13,081 bases of DNA from NCBI GenBank assembly GCA_947629285.1, contig CANRDA010000020.1, positions 1 through 13,081 on the forward strand, in the 5' to 3' direction. The notes under the pieces were generated by a model. It did not search any database, was not told the DNA's origin, and was given only the letters and a program-made list of their open reading frames with translations. This stretch comes from an uncultured Bacilli bacterium. Lineage in GTDB: Bacteria; Bacillota_I; Bacilli_A; RF39; UBA660. The position numbers were made by a program, and so were the translations under genes. Shown here in pieces: positions 6,356 through 12,622 of this stretch (its first letter is position 1; the number at the start of each line of letters is the position of its first letter).

Positions 6356-6985
6356 ATGAATTATCAAAAAGTATTGGATGAAATATTAGAAAAAATAAAG
6401 AAAGAAGAACAAACACCTACACTTTTATTACACGCCTGTTGTGCACCTTGTTCCTCATATGTACTTGAATATTTAAGCGAATATTTTAAAATAACAGTAT
6501 ACTATTATAATCCAAATATATATCCCTTTGAAGAATATAATAGAAGAATTAATGAATTAAAAAAGTTTTTAAGTGAATATAAACCTAAAAATGAAATCAA
6601 ATTTGTAGAAGAAGATTATAACCCATTAGATTATTATAACAGCGTTAAAGGATTAGAAAACTTAGGTGAAAGAAGTAAGAGGTGCTACAACTGCTATAAA
6701 TTTAGAATGGAAAAAGCATCTATGTATGCTAAAAACCATGACTATGACTATTTTACAACTACTTTATCTATTAGTCCTTATAAAGATTCTAATTATATAA
6801 ATGAAATAGGTAAACTATTAGAAGATAAATATAACATTAAATATTTATATGCAGATTTTAAAAAGAAAAACGGTTATAAAAGGTCATTAGAACTATCTAA
6901 AATATATAACTTGTATAGACAATCTTACTGCGGATGTGTATACTCTAAAGAGAGTAGAGATTTAAATAATAGGAGTTTTGGTTGA
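6356..6985 (+). CDS. queH: Epoxyqueuosine reductase QueH
   Basis: QueH (formerly DUF208) reduces epoxyqueuosine to queuosine in the wobble base of GUN-anticodon tRNAs. It is a non-homologous alternative to the cobalamin enzyme QueG. The protein has 209 residues, normal for the family. All signature cysteines are seen: LLLHACCAPC (C28, C29, C32), then CYNC (C110, C113), and YCGC (C192, C194), the residues that hold the iron-sulfur cluster and neighbouring iron in this family. YYYNPNIYPFEEY and TTTLSISPYKD are further family hallmarks. The start has GGTGAA at 6348-6353. No other queuosine gene (tgt, queA) is in the window. It follows a leaky-looking hairpin, and the next gene starts 1 base after its TGA stop, so the two are cotranscribed. 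Identification is secure. Confidence 0.95.
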   Translation: MNYQKVLDEILEKIKKEEQTPTLLLHACCAPCSSYVLEYLSEYFKITVYYYNPNIYPFEEYNRRINELKKFLSEYKPKNEIKFVEEDYNPLDYYNSVKGLENLGERSKRCYNCYKFRMEKASMYAKNHDYDYFTTTLSISPYKDSNYINEIGKLLEDKYNIKYLYADFKKKNGYKRSLELSKIYNLYRQSYCGCVYSKESRDLNNRSFG

Positions 6986-6986
6986 T

Positions 6987-8981
6987 ATGAAAGAGAAGTT
7001 AAAAAAGATAATTAAAACTAAACAGTTTAAAAACATGACTGTACTAACACTTTTTATATTTATTGTAGAGATATTATTTAAAATACTAGGTAATACATTT
7101 AGTTTCGATTATACAATACTTAGAATATTTATAAGCTCTTTAATTATTGGTTATGTAGTAAGTTTAATACTAAACTTTATTAAACATAATTGGATTAATA
7201 GAACTATAATTATATTAATATCTCTAACGGTTAGTGTTTATGCTATGTTACAACTCGGATTTAACAATTTTATAGGTAATTATGTATCAGTTAATACATC
7301 TAGTCAACTAGGTAAAGTAACTGATTATATAAACGATTATTTCATGAGTTTTAATATTAAGTTTTATTTAATATTAATTCCATTTATACTTTTAATAGTA
7401 TATTACATATTTATAGATAAAAAAATTAAAGTAGAAAAATATAAATTTGATAATCCTAAATTTATTTATAATATATCAGTACTTGTAATATTATGTGGAA
7501 TTTATTATAGTACACTTTTAATAGGCTTTATGCAAAATAAATACCAATCTATTGAAAACAAAGAACTATTTAAAAGTCCTGCAGTACAAAGTATTGCTAT
7601 AAATCAGTTTGGTGTTTCTACATTTGGAATACTTGATGTTAAAAACTACATACTTGGAATAGATTATGATGTAGATATCAACTACACAGTAGAAGATAAA
7701 ATAGAAGTAGATAAAGTTAAAGAAAGAAAAATAGATGATTCTAAATGGGAAGATGTTATTTCTAGTGAAGAAAATAGTACATATAATGATTTAAATAACT
7801 ATTTTATTTCAAGAAATATTACTCCAACAAATGATTATACTGGTCTATTTGAAGGTAAGAATTTAATACTTATAATGATGGAATCAGTAAATAATATTGC
7901 TGTAACTAACGAAGAGTATTTTCCAACACTATACAAGCTTTATAACGAAGGTTGGGCATGGACTAATAACTATTCTCCAAGAAGTAGTTGCGCAACTGGA
8001 AATAATGAGTTTAGCGCACTTACAAGTATATATGCTATAAATACTATGTGTTCTGCTAATGTATATAGAGATAATACATATTATGAGAGTTTATTTAATG
8101 TATTCAAGAATAATGGATATACACCTCTTTCATTCCACGATTATACAGATTACTACTACGATAGACATATAATACATCCTAATTTAGGAAGCACATATTA
8201 CGGTGTTGTTGATTTAGGTATAGAATACAGTAACGAATATAAAGAATGGCCTAGTGATGTATCATTTATAGAAAAGTCTTACGATATATTTAGTAAAGAA
8301 GATAATTTTGCAGTACTTTTAACTACCGTAACAACACACCAGCCATATTATAGGTCATCTACTTATGGTGATATGTACTTAGACGATTTTAAAGATTTAA
8401 ATGTACATACATATTTAAAAAGATATATGTCTAAAATGAAAGTATTAGACCAAGCACTCGCATTATTGCTTGAAAAACTAGAGAATGATGGCAAGTTAGA
8501 TGATACAGTAATAGTTATGTTTGGAGACCATTATCCATATGGACTTGCAAATAATATATTACAGCCTATGTTTGACTATGATATATCAGTAAATAGTGAA
8601 GTAGATAGAACCCCATTTATAATATACAATAGTGAATTAGAACCTAAAAAGTTTGATGAATATACAACATATATGAATATATTTCCAACACTTGCAAATC
8701 TATTTGATTTAGATTATGACCCAAGACTATATTTAGGTGAGGATTTATTTGACGATAACTATTCTAACATTGCAGTATTCCCTGATGGTTCATGGCAAAG
8801 TCCTTATGCCTTTTATGATTCAAACAAAATGAAACTTTCATATATAACTGAAGAATATAAATATACTGATGATGAAATAAAGAAGATTAATGATTTAATA
8901 AGTACAAAGATAAATATATCTAAAAGTGCGATTAAATCAAATTACTTTGAATATTTAGGTAATAAACTAAATGGTTCTTAA
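6987..8981 (+). CDS. LTA synthase family protein (LtaS-like sulfatase-fold phosphoglycerol transferase)
   Basis: The enzyme has five TM segments (about residues 17-35, 42-64, 70-90, 124-142, 157-178) and a large extracytoplasmic alkaline-phosphatase/sulfatase domain (about 285-640). LtaS enzymes polymerise glycerol phosphate from phosphatidylglycerol into lipoteichoic acid. The catalytic set is complete by alignment to LtaS: metal ligand E299 (MMES), nucleophile T337 (in CATGNNEF), H451 (TTHQPY), D514 and H515 (GDHY). C335 and C355 flank the nucleophile and could form a disulfide. Length is 664 residues, near the family's 640-670. I chose ATG 6987, one base after the queH stop, with AGGAG at 6971-6975. 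The in-frame TTG at 6978 lies only two bases from that SD. Whether it makes LTA or another glycerophosphate polymer cannot be decided. A terminator follows directly. Confidence 0.88.
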   Translation: MKEKLKKIIKTKQFKNMTVLTLFIFIVEILFKILGNTFSFDYTILRIFISSLIIGYVVSLILNFIKHNWINRTIIILISLTVSVYAMLQLGFNNFIGNYVSVNTSSQLGKVTDYINDYFMSFNIKFYLILIPFILLIVYYIFIDKKIKVEKYKFDNPKFIYNISVLVILCGIYYSTLLIGFMQNKYQSIENKELFKSPAVQSIAINQFGVSTFGILDVKNYILGIDYDVDINYTVEDKIEVDKVKERKIDDSKWEDVISSEENSTYNDLNNYFISRNITPTNDYTGLFEGKNLILIMMESVNNIAVTNEEYFPTLYKLYNEGWAWTNNYSPRSSCATGNNEFSALTSIYAINTMCSANVYRDNTYYESLFNVFKNNGYTPLSFHDYTDYYYDRHIIHPNLGSTYYGVVDLGIEYSNEYKEWPSDVSFIEKSYDIFSKEDNFAVLLTTVTTHQPYYRSSTYGDMYLDDFKDLNVHTYLKRYMSKMKVLDQALALLLEKLENDGKLDDTVIVMFGDHYPYGLANNILQPMFDYDISVNSEVDRTPFIIYNSELEPKKFDEYTTYMNIFPTLANLFDLDYDPRLYLGEDLFDDNYSNIAVFPDGSWQSPYAFYDSNKMKLSYITEEYKYTDDEIKKINDLISTKINISKSAIKSNYFEYLGNKLNGS

Positions 8982-9001
8982 GAAGATATTCTTCTTTTTT
9001 T
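8980..9001 (+). terminator. Rho-independent terminator after the LtaS-like gene
   Basis: AAGAAGA (8980-8986) pairs with TCTTCTT (8990-8996) around a TAT loop, followed by TTTTT. The stem begins inside the TAA stop codon (8979-8981). Confidence 0.8.
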
Positions 9002-9007
9002 CTATAT

Positions 9008-9036
9008 TTGATTTAATATAAATTATTTGATACAAT
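9008..9036 (+). promoter_or_regulatory. Promoter of tcdA
   Basis: TTGATT (9008-9013) and TACAAT (9031-9036) are separated by 17 bases, with TGA (9028-9030) giving an extended -10. The start point would be near 9043, exactly at the GGTGAG Shine-Dalgarno (9043-9048). This excludes the two in-frame GTG codons at 9041 and 9044 as starts. Confidence 0.75.
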
Positions 9037-9052
9037 TTTAGTGGTGAGAAAC

Positions 9053-9736
9053 ATGTTTGAAAGATTAGAACTATTAATTAAAGATAAAATAAATCTTATA
9101 AATAAAACAAAGGTACTTGTAATAGGACTTGGTGGGGTAGGAAGTTATGCGGTTGAAGTACTTATTAGAAGTGGTATAGAAAATATAACTATCGTAGATA
9201 ATGATAAAATATCTCTTTCAAACTTAAATAGACAACTTATGACATATCAAGATAATATTGGTAAATATAAAACTGATGAAATAGAAAAAAGAATTCTTAG
9301 TATAAATCCAAACTGTAAAATAAAAAAGATAACTAGTCTTATAACCTTGGATAATATAAACGATTTATTTAATGATACTTATGATTATGTAGTTGATGCA
9401 TGTGATAGTGTATGTGTAAAACTAGAACTTATTAGAATATGTAAAAGAAAAGGTATAAAACTTATATCTTCTATGGGTACAGGAAACAAAATGGACCCAA
9501 CTAGATTAAAGATAATGGATATAAGAAAAACATCATATGACCCTCTTGCTAAAATAGTTAGAAAAATGGTTGTGAGTGAGCACATCAAAGGAAAGGTAAT
9601 GGTTGTATCAAGTGATGAGAAACCATATGTTAAAGTAGATAAAACTATTCCATCTAATTCTTTTGTTCCTGCAACTGCTGGACTTTTATGTGCAAGTTTC
9701 ATAATAAACGATATAGTAGGTGATGATAATGTTTAA
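9053..9736 (+). CDS. tcdA: tRNA threonylcarbamoyladenosine dehydratase (ThiF/E1-like)
   Basis: TcdA uses ATP to cyclise t6A to ct6A at position 37 of ANN-decoding tRNAs. The 227 residues form the ThiF/MoeB/E1 Rossmann domain. The nucleotide-binding GLGGVGS is at residues 25-31, then IVDNDKISLSNLNRQL (the acidic and Asn/Arg ATP-site residues), VVDACDSV and the TcdA-type stretch LISSMGTGNKMDPTRLKI. It ends with SNSFVPATAGLLCASFI, also typical of TcdA/CsdL. The length is at the short end (E. coli 268). ATG 9053 is chosen because GGTGAG stands four bases before it and the promoter would start transcription at about 9043. No sufE/csdE partner is adjacent. Its last 8 bases overlap the next gene. 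Other E1-like enzymes (MoeB, ThiF) are less likely: their zinc CxxC pair is absent. Confidence 0.92.
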   Translation: MFERLELLIKDKINLINKTKVLVIGLGGVGSYAVEVLIRSGIENITIVDNDKISLSNLNRQLMTYQDNIGKYKTDEIEKRILSINPNCKIKKITSLITLDNINDLFNDTYDYVVDACDSVCVKLELIRICKRKGIKLISSMGTGNKMDPTRLKIMDIRKTSYDPLAKIVRKMVVSEHIKGKVMVVSSDEKPYVKVDKTIPSNSFVPATAGLLCASFIINDIVGDDNV

Positions 9737-10262
9737 AAAACTAGAAGATATTATAAAAAAATTAGAAGGTAATGTACTTGTAATAAGTATAAATGATGAA
9801 CTTGTTAATACTTTTAACAAAAATAATAGAGTAAATCTTTATTCTATTAACTCTAATAAAGGTAATGGAATATTTAGTAAATCTAAAAAAAGAACTACTA
9901 ATAAGGGTAAGACTATCAATATTAAAAAACTTAGAAAGTATATCAATAAAAAATCAGTAGATTATATCATATGTAATATGGAAGATGTTATGGATTATTA
10001 TAAATATCTAATTAAAGATACTATATATTTAAATAATAATACAATTTATATATATTCTTCAAACAAAGTAGATAAAGATTTCTTAATAAAGAAATATAAA
10101 AGATATAATGTCGAGGTAGATGTAACCGATTATAAAAACGGATTTATTATTACAATAGATAATAAGAATGGAAAAACTAACTTTTTCAAAGATAAATTAT
10201 ATTTTATAAAAGATACATTATATAACTTTGCAGAATTTATTGGGAATATTTTAGTTAGTTAA
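9729..10262 (+). CDS. Unrecognised Lys/Asn-rich protein coupled to tcdA
   Basis: I do not recognise this 177-residue protein. It starts with a helix (MFKKLEDIIKKLEG) and a hydrophobic strand (NVLVISIND). A very basic segment follows (about 43-65, SKSKKRTTNKGKTINIKKL), then alternating strands and helices (VDYIICNMEDVMDYYKYL, NTIYIYSSNKV, GFIITIDNK). The end (FFKDKLYFIKDTLYNFAEFIGNILVS) could be an amphipathic, membrane-touching helix. The strand order vaguely recalls a degenerate Rossmann or methyltransferase fold, but no cofactor motif is visible. There is no signal peptide or TM segment. ATG 9729 has GGTGAT at 9719-9724, four bases upstream. The GTG at 9720 and the ATG at 9723 overlap that SD. 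It overlaps tcdA by 8 bases and shares its transcript; the basic segment may bind nucleic acid, which is inference only. Confidence 0.7.
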   Translation: MFKKLEDIIKKLEGNVLVISINDELVNTFNKNNRVNLYSINSNKGNGIFSKSKKRTTNKGKTINIKKLRKYINKKSVDYIICNMEDVMDYYKYLIKDTIYLNNNTIYIYSSNKVDKDFLIKKYKRYNVEVDVTDYKNGFIITIDNKNGKTNFFKDKLYFIKDTLYNFAEFIGNILVS

Positions 10263-10291
10263 AAAAATGACTATTTGTCATTTTCTTTTTT
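10261..10291. terminator. Bidirectional terminator between convergent genes
   Basis: AAAATGAC (10264-10271) pairs with GTCATTTT (10277-10284) around a TATTT loop. On the plus strand it is followed by CTTTTTTT. On the minus strand seven A's (10261-10267) become a U tract. It contains the TAG stop of the minus-strand gene (10271-10273) and touches the TAA of the plus-strand gene (10260-10262), so it serves both. Confidence 0.85.
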
Positions 10292-11119
10292 TAATACTAA
10301 AGTTTTTGATTTATTATGTAATTTACTCTCTTTAATCAATACTTGATTTAATACATCTCTTAGTTTTTGATATTGTTCTTTCCTAGACATAGTATTATTA
10401 ACAGTATTATTACTATTTGTCTTTTCTAATACTAATTCTTTACTGCGCTTATTTTCATCTTCTACTTCAGTTAAAATAGTTTTTTCATTAATATTATTTT
10501 TAAGTTTTTTAACTTCTTCACTATTTTGTTTTATATAAGTTATAGCAGTAAGTATTTGAACTAAAAAAGTTATTATTACTGATATATTTGCAATACTTAA
10601 CAAAACAGAATTTATAGTTGATAGATATCCTAAAGCAAGAGTTATATAAAGTGGCCACTGTTTAAATTTACCTACAATAGAACTTTTACCTTCCATATCT
10701 TTATATTTTAATTTATATGATACATTAACTGCCCCGATAATTGCTTCCCCAAGCAAAACAATTAAATACAAAGGATTTAATAAAGATAAGTTTATTCCTA
10801 TAACTCCAGCATAATATTTATCTGTAACTTGATCAAGTACTTTTCCATATTCACTTTCACTTTTATATTTTCTAGCACTCTTTCCATCAAAGTGGTCTGT
10901 AATTGCCCCAAATCCAGCTATTAGACATGAAGCAATTAATAGTGGCATAGTATTTGTAATAATTGATATAATTGATAGTATAAGCGTAATTATTGGAATG
11001 ATAAGTCTCATAAAACTCCACATATTTGCTCTTTGTTTTTTATTGGTTTCTTTATTAAAGAATTCTTTAAACATTGTTTTAGTGCCACTCTTAAATTTAT
11101 CTAAGTATTCTTTAAACAT
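10271..11119 (-). CDS. CDP-alcohol phosphatidyltransferase with charged C-terminal tail
   Basis: This membrane enzyme of phospholipid synthesis swaps CMP of a CDP-linked substrate for an alcohol. The complete family signature D-x2-D-G-x2-A-R-x8-G-x3-D-x3-D is at residues 75-100 (D75, D78, G79, A82, R83, G92, D96, D100). Hydrophobic segments lie at about 37-55, 58-72, 104-135 and 160-195. Length is 282 against about 180-200 for PgsA-type enzymes. The excess is a 35-residue basic N-terminus, with MFKE occurring twice, and a Lys/Glu/Asn-rich tail from about 200 with no TM, probably cytoplasmic. Phosphatidylglycerophosphate synthase is the likeliest role, which would feed the LtaS-like enzyme, but the acceptor alcohol is not readable from sequence. 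The start is ATG 11119, with GGTGAG four bases before it (11129-11124); the GTG at 11128 lies inside the SD. It is transcribed alone from a good promoter. Confidence 0.85.
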   Translation of the reverse strand: MFKEYLDKFKSGTKTMFKEFFNKETNKKQRANMWSFMRLIIPIITLILSIISIITNTMPLLIASCLIAGFGAITDHFDGKSARKYKSESEYGKVLDQVTDKYYAGVIGINLSLLNPLYLIVLLGEAIIGAVNVSYKLKYKDMEGKSSIVGKFKQWPLYITLALGYLSTINSVLLSIANISVIITFLVQILTAITYIKQNSEEVKKLKNNINEKTILTEVEDENKRSKELVLEKTNSNNTVNNTMSRKEQYQKLRDVLNQVLIKESKLHNKSKTLVLKKENDK

Positions 11120-11150
11120 TATTCTCACCTCTAAAAATTTCTAGTTAATT

Positions 11151-11178
11151 ATTTTACCATAATTCTTTTAAAAGTCAA
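11151..11178 (-). promoter_or_regulatory. Promoter of the CDP-alcohol phosphatidyltransferase gene
   Basis: Read on the minus strand, TTGACT (11178-11173), a 16-base spacer and TAAAAT (11156-11151) with TGG just before it form a good sigma-A promoter with extended -10. Transcription would start near 11144, giving a leader of about 25 bases. Confidence 0.75.
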
Positions 11179-11189
11179 CATATTATATT

Positions 11190-11275
11190 TTAACTCGCAT
11201 ATACTTTACTGTACTAGGAAACTAGTATATGGAAATGATAGTGAATGCAAGAAATTGCTTATCATTTCTTTTTTT
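11190..11275 (+). ncRNA. Candidate structured small RNA (two GAAA-capped hairpins, the second a terminator)
   Basis: Hairpin 1 pairs TACTAG (11212-11217) with CTAGTA (11222-11227) around a GAAA tetraloop. CATA (11198-11201) can pair with TATG (11228-11231) outside it. CATATACT (11198-11205) can instead pair with AGTATATG (11224-11231), so two folds compete. Hairpin 2 pairs 11232-11241 with 11259-11268 (ten pairs, one G-T). It then has a one-sided TGAAT bulge and GCAA/TTGC (11247-11250, 11255-11258) capped by GAAA, followed by seven T's (11269-11275). No gene reads into this terminator on the plus strand: the gene to the left is antisense, and plus-strand transcripts end at 10291. The transcript must therefore start in about 11120-11195. 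The promoter is uncertain: TATTAT at 11181 has a weak -35. The 5' end is estimated. It fits no RNA family I can name. It could also be an attenuator leader of spoIIP. Confidence 0.6.
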
Positions 11276-11302
11276 CGACATTTATTAACTACACTCTATT
11301 AT
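11275..11302 (+). promoter_or_regulatory. Probable promoter of spoIIP
   Basis: TCGACA (11275-11280) and TATTAT (11297-11302) each match the sigma-A consensus at five of six positions and are 16 bases apart. The -35 begins at the last T of the small RNA terminator. The start would be near 11309, 14 bases before the ATG. In Bacillus spoIIP is read by a sporulation sigma factor; I see no clear sigma-E-like site here. Confidence 0.55.
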
Positions 11303-11322
11303 ATATTAATGTTGGTGATTAT

Positions 11323-12276
11323 ATGAAAAAAAGATTCAAAGCAAAAAAGAAATTTAAATATAAGTTAGTTATTATACCTTTTTTATTAATAATTAGTATA
11401 TATTTAATAAATTATTGTCTAGGTAAAGTAAGAATATCACTATCAAATGAAAATATAATAGAGCTTGTGTTTAATTCAGAGAATAAATATTCCATTGATA
11501 ATGTAGAAAATAAAAGTGTTTATGATAAAATAATAGGTTATTTGAAAGAAAATATATTTAATAATCCAGTTGAGATACTTAAAGGTGAATTGGATTATAG
11601 TAATAATAAAATTAGTAATAATGAGATTATAAGTTTTTCATATAAAGAACCTAAGAAAAATAGAATATACATATATAGTTCACATCAAGGTGAGACATAT
11701 TCTATGGAATATTTAGAAAACCACAATATAGTTCCTGATATTCTTATGGCATCTCATATGTTAGAAGAAAAGTTAGAAAATATAGGTATAAATACTATTG
11801 TAGAAGAAAGCGATATATTATCTTACATGAAAGAGAACAACTTAAATCATGCAGGCAGTTACATAGCAAGTCGTAAGTTTTTAACTGAAGCAATGGATAA
11901 ATATAAAGATATAGAACTATTTATAGACCTCCACCGTGATGCGGCAACCCATAAAGCAACATACACAAATATAGATGGCAAAGACTGTGCGAAAGTATTA
12001 TTCGTAATAGGACTTGAAAATGAAAACTATCAAAAGAATTTGGATATAGTAACTAAAATAAACAACATAATCGATGAAAAATATCCAACACTTTCACGAG
12101 GTATTATGAAAAAACAAGGGGCTGGAGTTAACGGCGTTTATAATCAAGATTTAAAAGAAAACGTAATACTAATTGAACTAGGTGGGAATGAAAATAATAT
12201 AGATGAAATTAATAATACAACAGATATAATTGCTAAAGTACTAGAGGAATATTTAAATGAAAAAGAAGAAAAATAA
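11323..12276 (+). CDS. spoIIP: Stage II sporulation protein P, peptidoglycan amidase/endopeptidase
   Basis: SpoIIP cleaves septal peptidoglycan during engulfment of the forespore, working with SpoIID and SpoIIM in Bacillus. The 317 residues comprise a basic N-terminus, one TM segment (about 14-33), a 75-residue linker and the zinc amidase domain (about 112-310). Conserved catalytic residues are visible: H121 and E124 in SSHQGETY, H204 in DLHRDA, and E285 in ILIELGG, after the hallmark NGVYNQDL. The linker is short and the total is below the roughly 400 residues of the Bacillus protein. The start is ATG 11323, with GGTGAT three bases before it. The upstream in-frame ATG at 11245 lies inside the RNA terminator hairpin and is rejected. 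gpr, the usual neighbour in Bacillus and clostridia, is absent. The next gene overlaps by 20 bases. The family is secure; whether the organism makes spores is inferred only. Confidence 0.93.
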   Translation: MKKRFKAKKKFKYKLVIIPFLLIISIYLINYCLGKVRISLSNENIIELVFNSENKYSIDNVENKSVYDKIIGYLKENIFNNPVEILKGELDYSNNKISNNEIISFSYKEPKKNRIYIYSSHQGETYSMEYLENHNIVPDILMASHMLEEKLENIGINTIVEESDILSYMKENNLNHAGSYIASRKFLTEAMDKYKDIELFIDLHRDAATHKATYTNIDGKDCAKVLFVIGLENENYQKNLDIVTKINNIIDEKYPTLSRGIMKKQGAGVNGVYNQDLKENVILIELGGNENNIDEINNTTDIIAKVLEEYLNEKEEK

Positions 12277-12589
12277 CAATATATTCAACATTATATTTAT
12301 GATATTCTTTATTAGTTTCTTAGTTGTATATTTTTCAGAGATGGCAGGGTATTACGAATATAAAAATCATAAGAAAACCGCACTTACAGAAGAGCAAATA
12401 AAAAAGTTTGAAAGCGATGTTGCAAGTGGGAAAGAAGTAGATTTAAACGATTACTTAGTAAAAGAAGATAAAAAATACGATAATAAACTTTCTAAACTCG
12501 CTAGTAACTTATCCGATGGAATAAGTAATGTTGTTAAAAATAGTGTTGAAAGTACCTTCAAATTTTTATCAAACCTTATTGAAGAATAA
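12257..12589 (+). CDS. Small single-TM protein translationally coupled to spoIIP
   Basis: This 110-residue protein of no recognised family starts inside the end of spoIIP (20-base overlap) with SD AGAGGA at 12243-12248. Lysines and asparagines at the N-terminus precede one TM segment (about 9-29, IFNIIFMIFFISFLVVYFSEM), so the rest is probably extracytoplasmic if the positive-inside rule holds. The soluble part has an acidic/basic helical region (LTEEQIKKFESDVASGKEVDLNDYL, about 43-67) and ends in an amphipathic helix (about 75-108, with SNLSDGISNVVKNSV). The overlap implies coupled synthesis with SpoIIP, so it is a candidate partner or regulator at the septal membrane. That is inference from position alone. 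The promoter of the next gene lies within its last 11 bases. It is clearly coding: good SD, a sensible protein and codon use like its neighbours. Confidence 0.75.
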   Translation: MKKKKNNNIFNIIFMIFFISFLVVYFSEMAGYYEYKNHKKTALTEEQIKKFESDVASGKEVDLNDYLVKEDKKYDNKLSKLASNLSDGISNVVKNSVESTFKFLSNLIEE

Positions 12590-12607
12590 ACTAAAATTTG
12601 ATACAAT
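12579..12607 (+). promoter_or_regulatory. Promoter of the three-TM protein gene
   Basis: TTGAAG (12579-12584), a 17-base spacer and TACAAT (12602-12607), with TGA at 12599-12601 as extended -10. The core TTTGATACAATT is identical to that before tcdA (9026-9037). The start would be near 12614, exactly at GGTGAT (12614-12619). The -35 lies inside the preceding coding region. Confidence 0.7.
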
Positions 12608-12622
12608 TATAAAGGTGATGAT

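Noticed and set aside
2136..6985. Mycoplasma-type genetic code (TGA as Trp)
   Set aside because: cmk and queH end in TGA at their normal lengths, and all tryptophans are TGG.
6978..6986. TTG start for the LtaS-like protein
   Set aside because: It is only two bases from the AGGAG site; ATG 6987 is 11 bases away and follows the queH stop by one base.
9385..9702. Open frame of 105 codons on the minus strand inside tcdA
   Set aside because: It lies fully antisense to a conserved domain, and tcdA codons explain the sequence.
11190..11275. Known RNA classes (SRP RNA, 6S, preQ1, c-di-GMP, fluoride or purine riboswitch) for the structured RNA
   Set aside because: None of their conserved cores is visible by eye; a covariance search would settle it.
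11245..11322. Longer SpoIIP starting at ATG 11245
   Set aside because: The ATG lies in the bulge and inner stem of a terminator hairpin, has no SD, and the added residues are Phe/Tyr-rich translation of non-coding DNA. GGTGAT marks ATG 11323.
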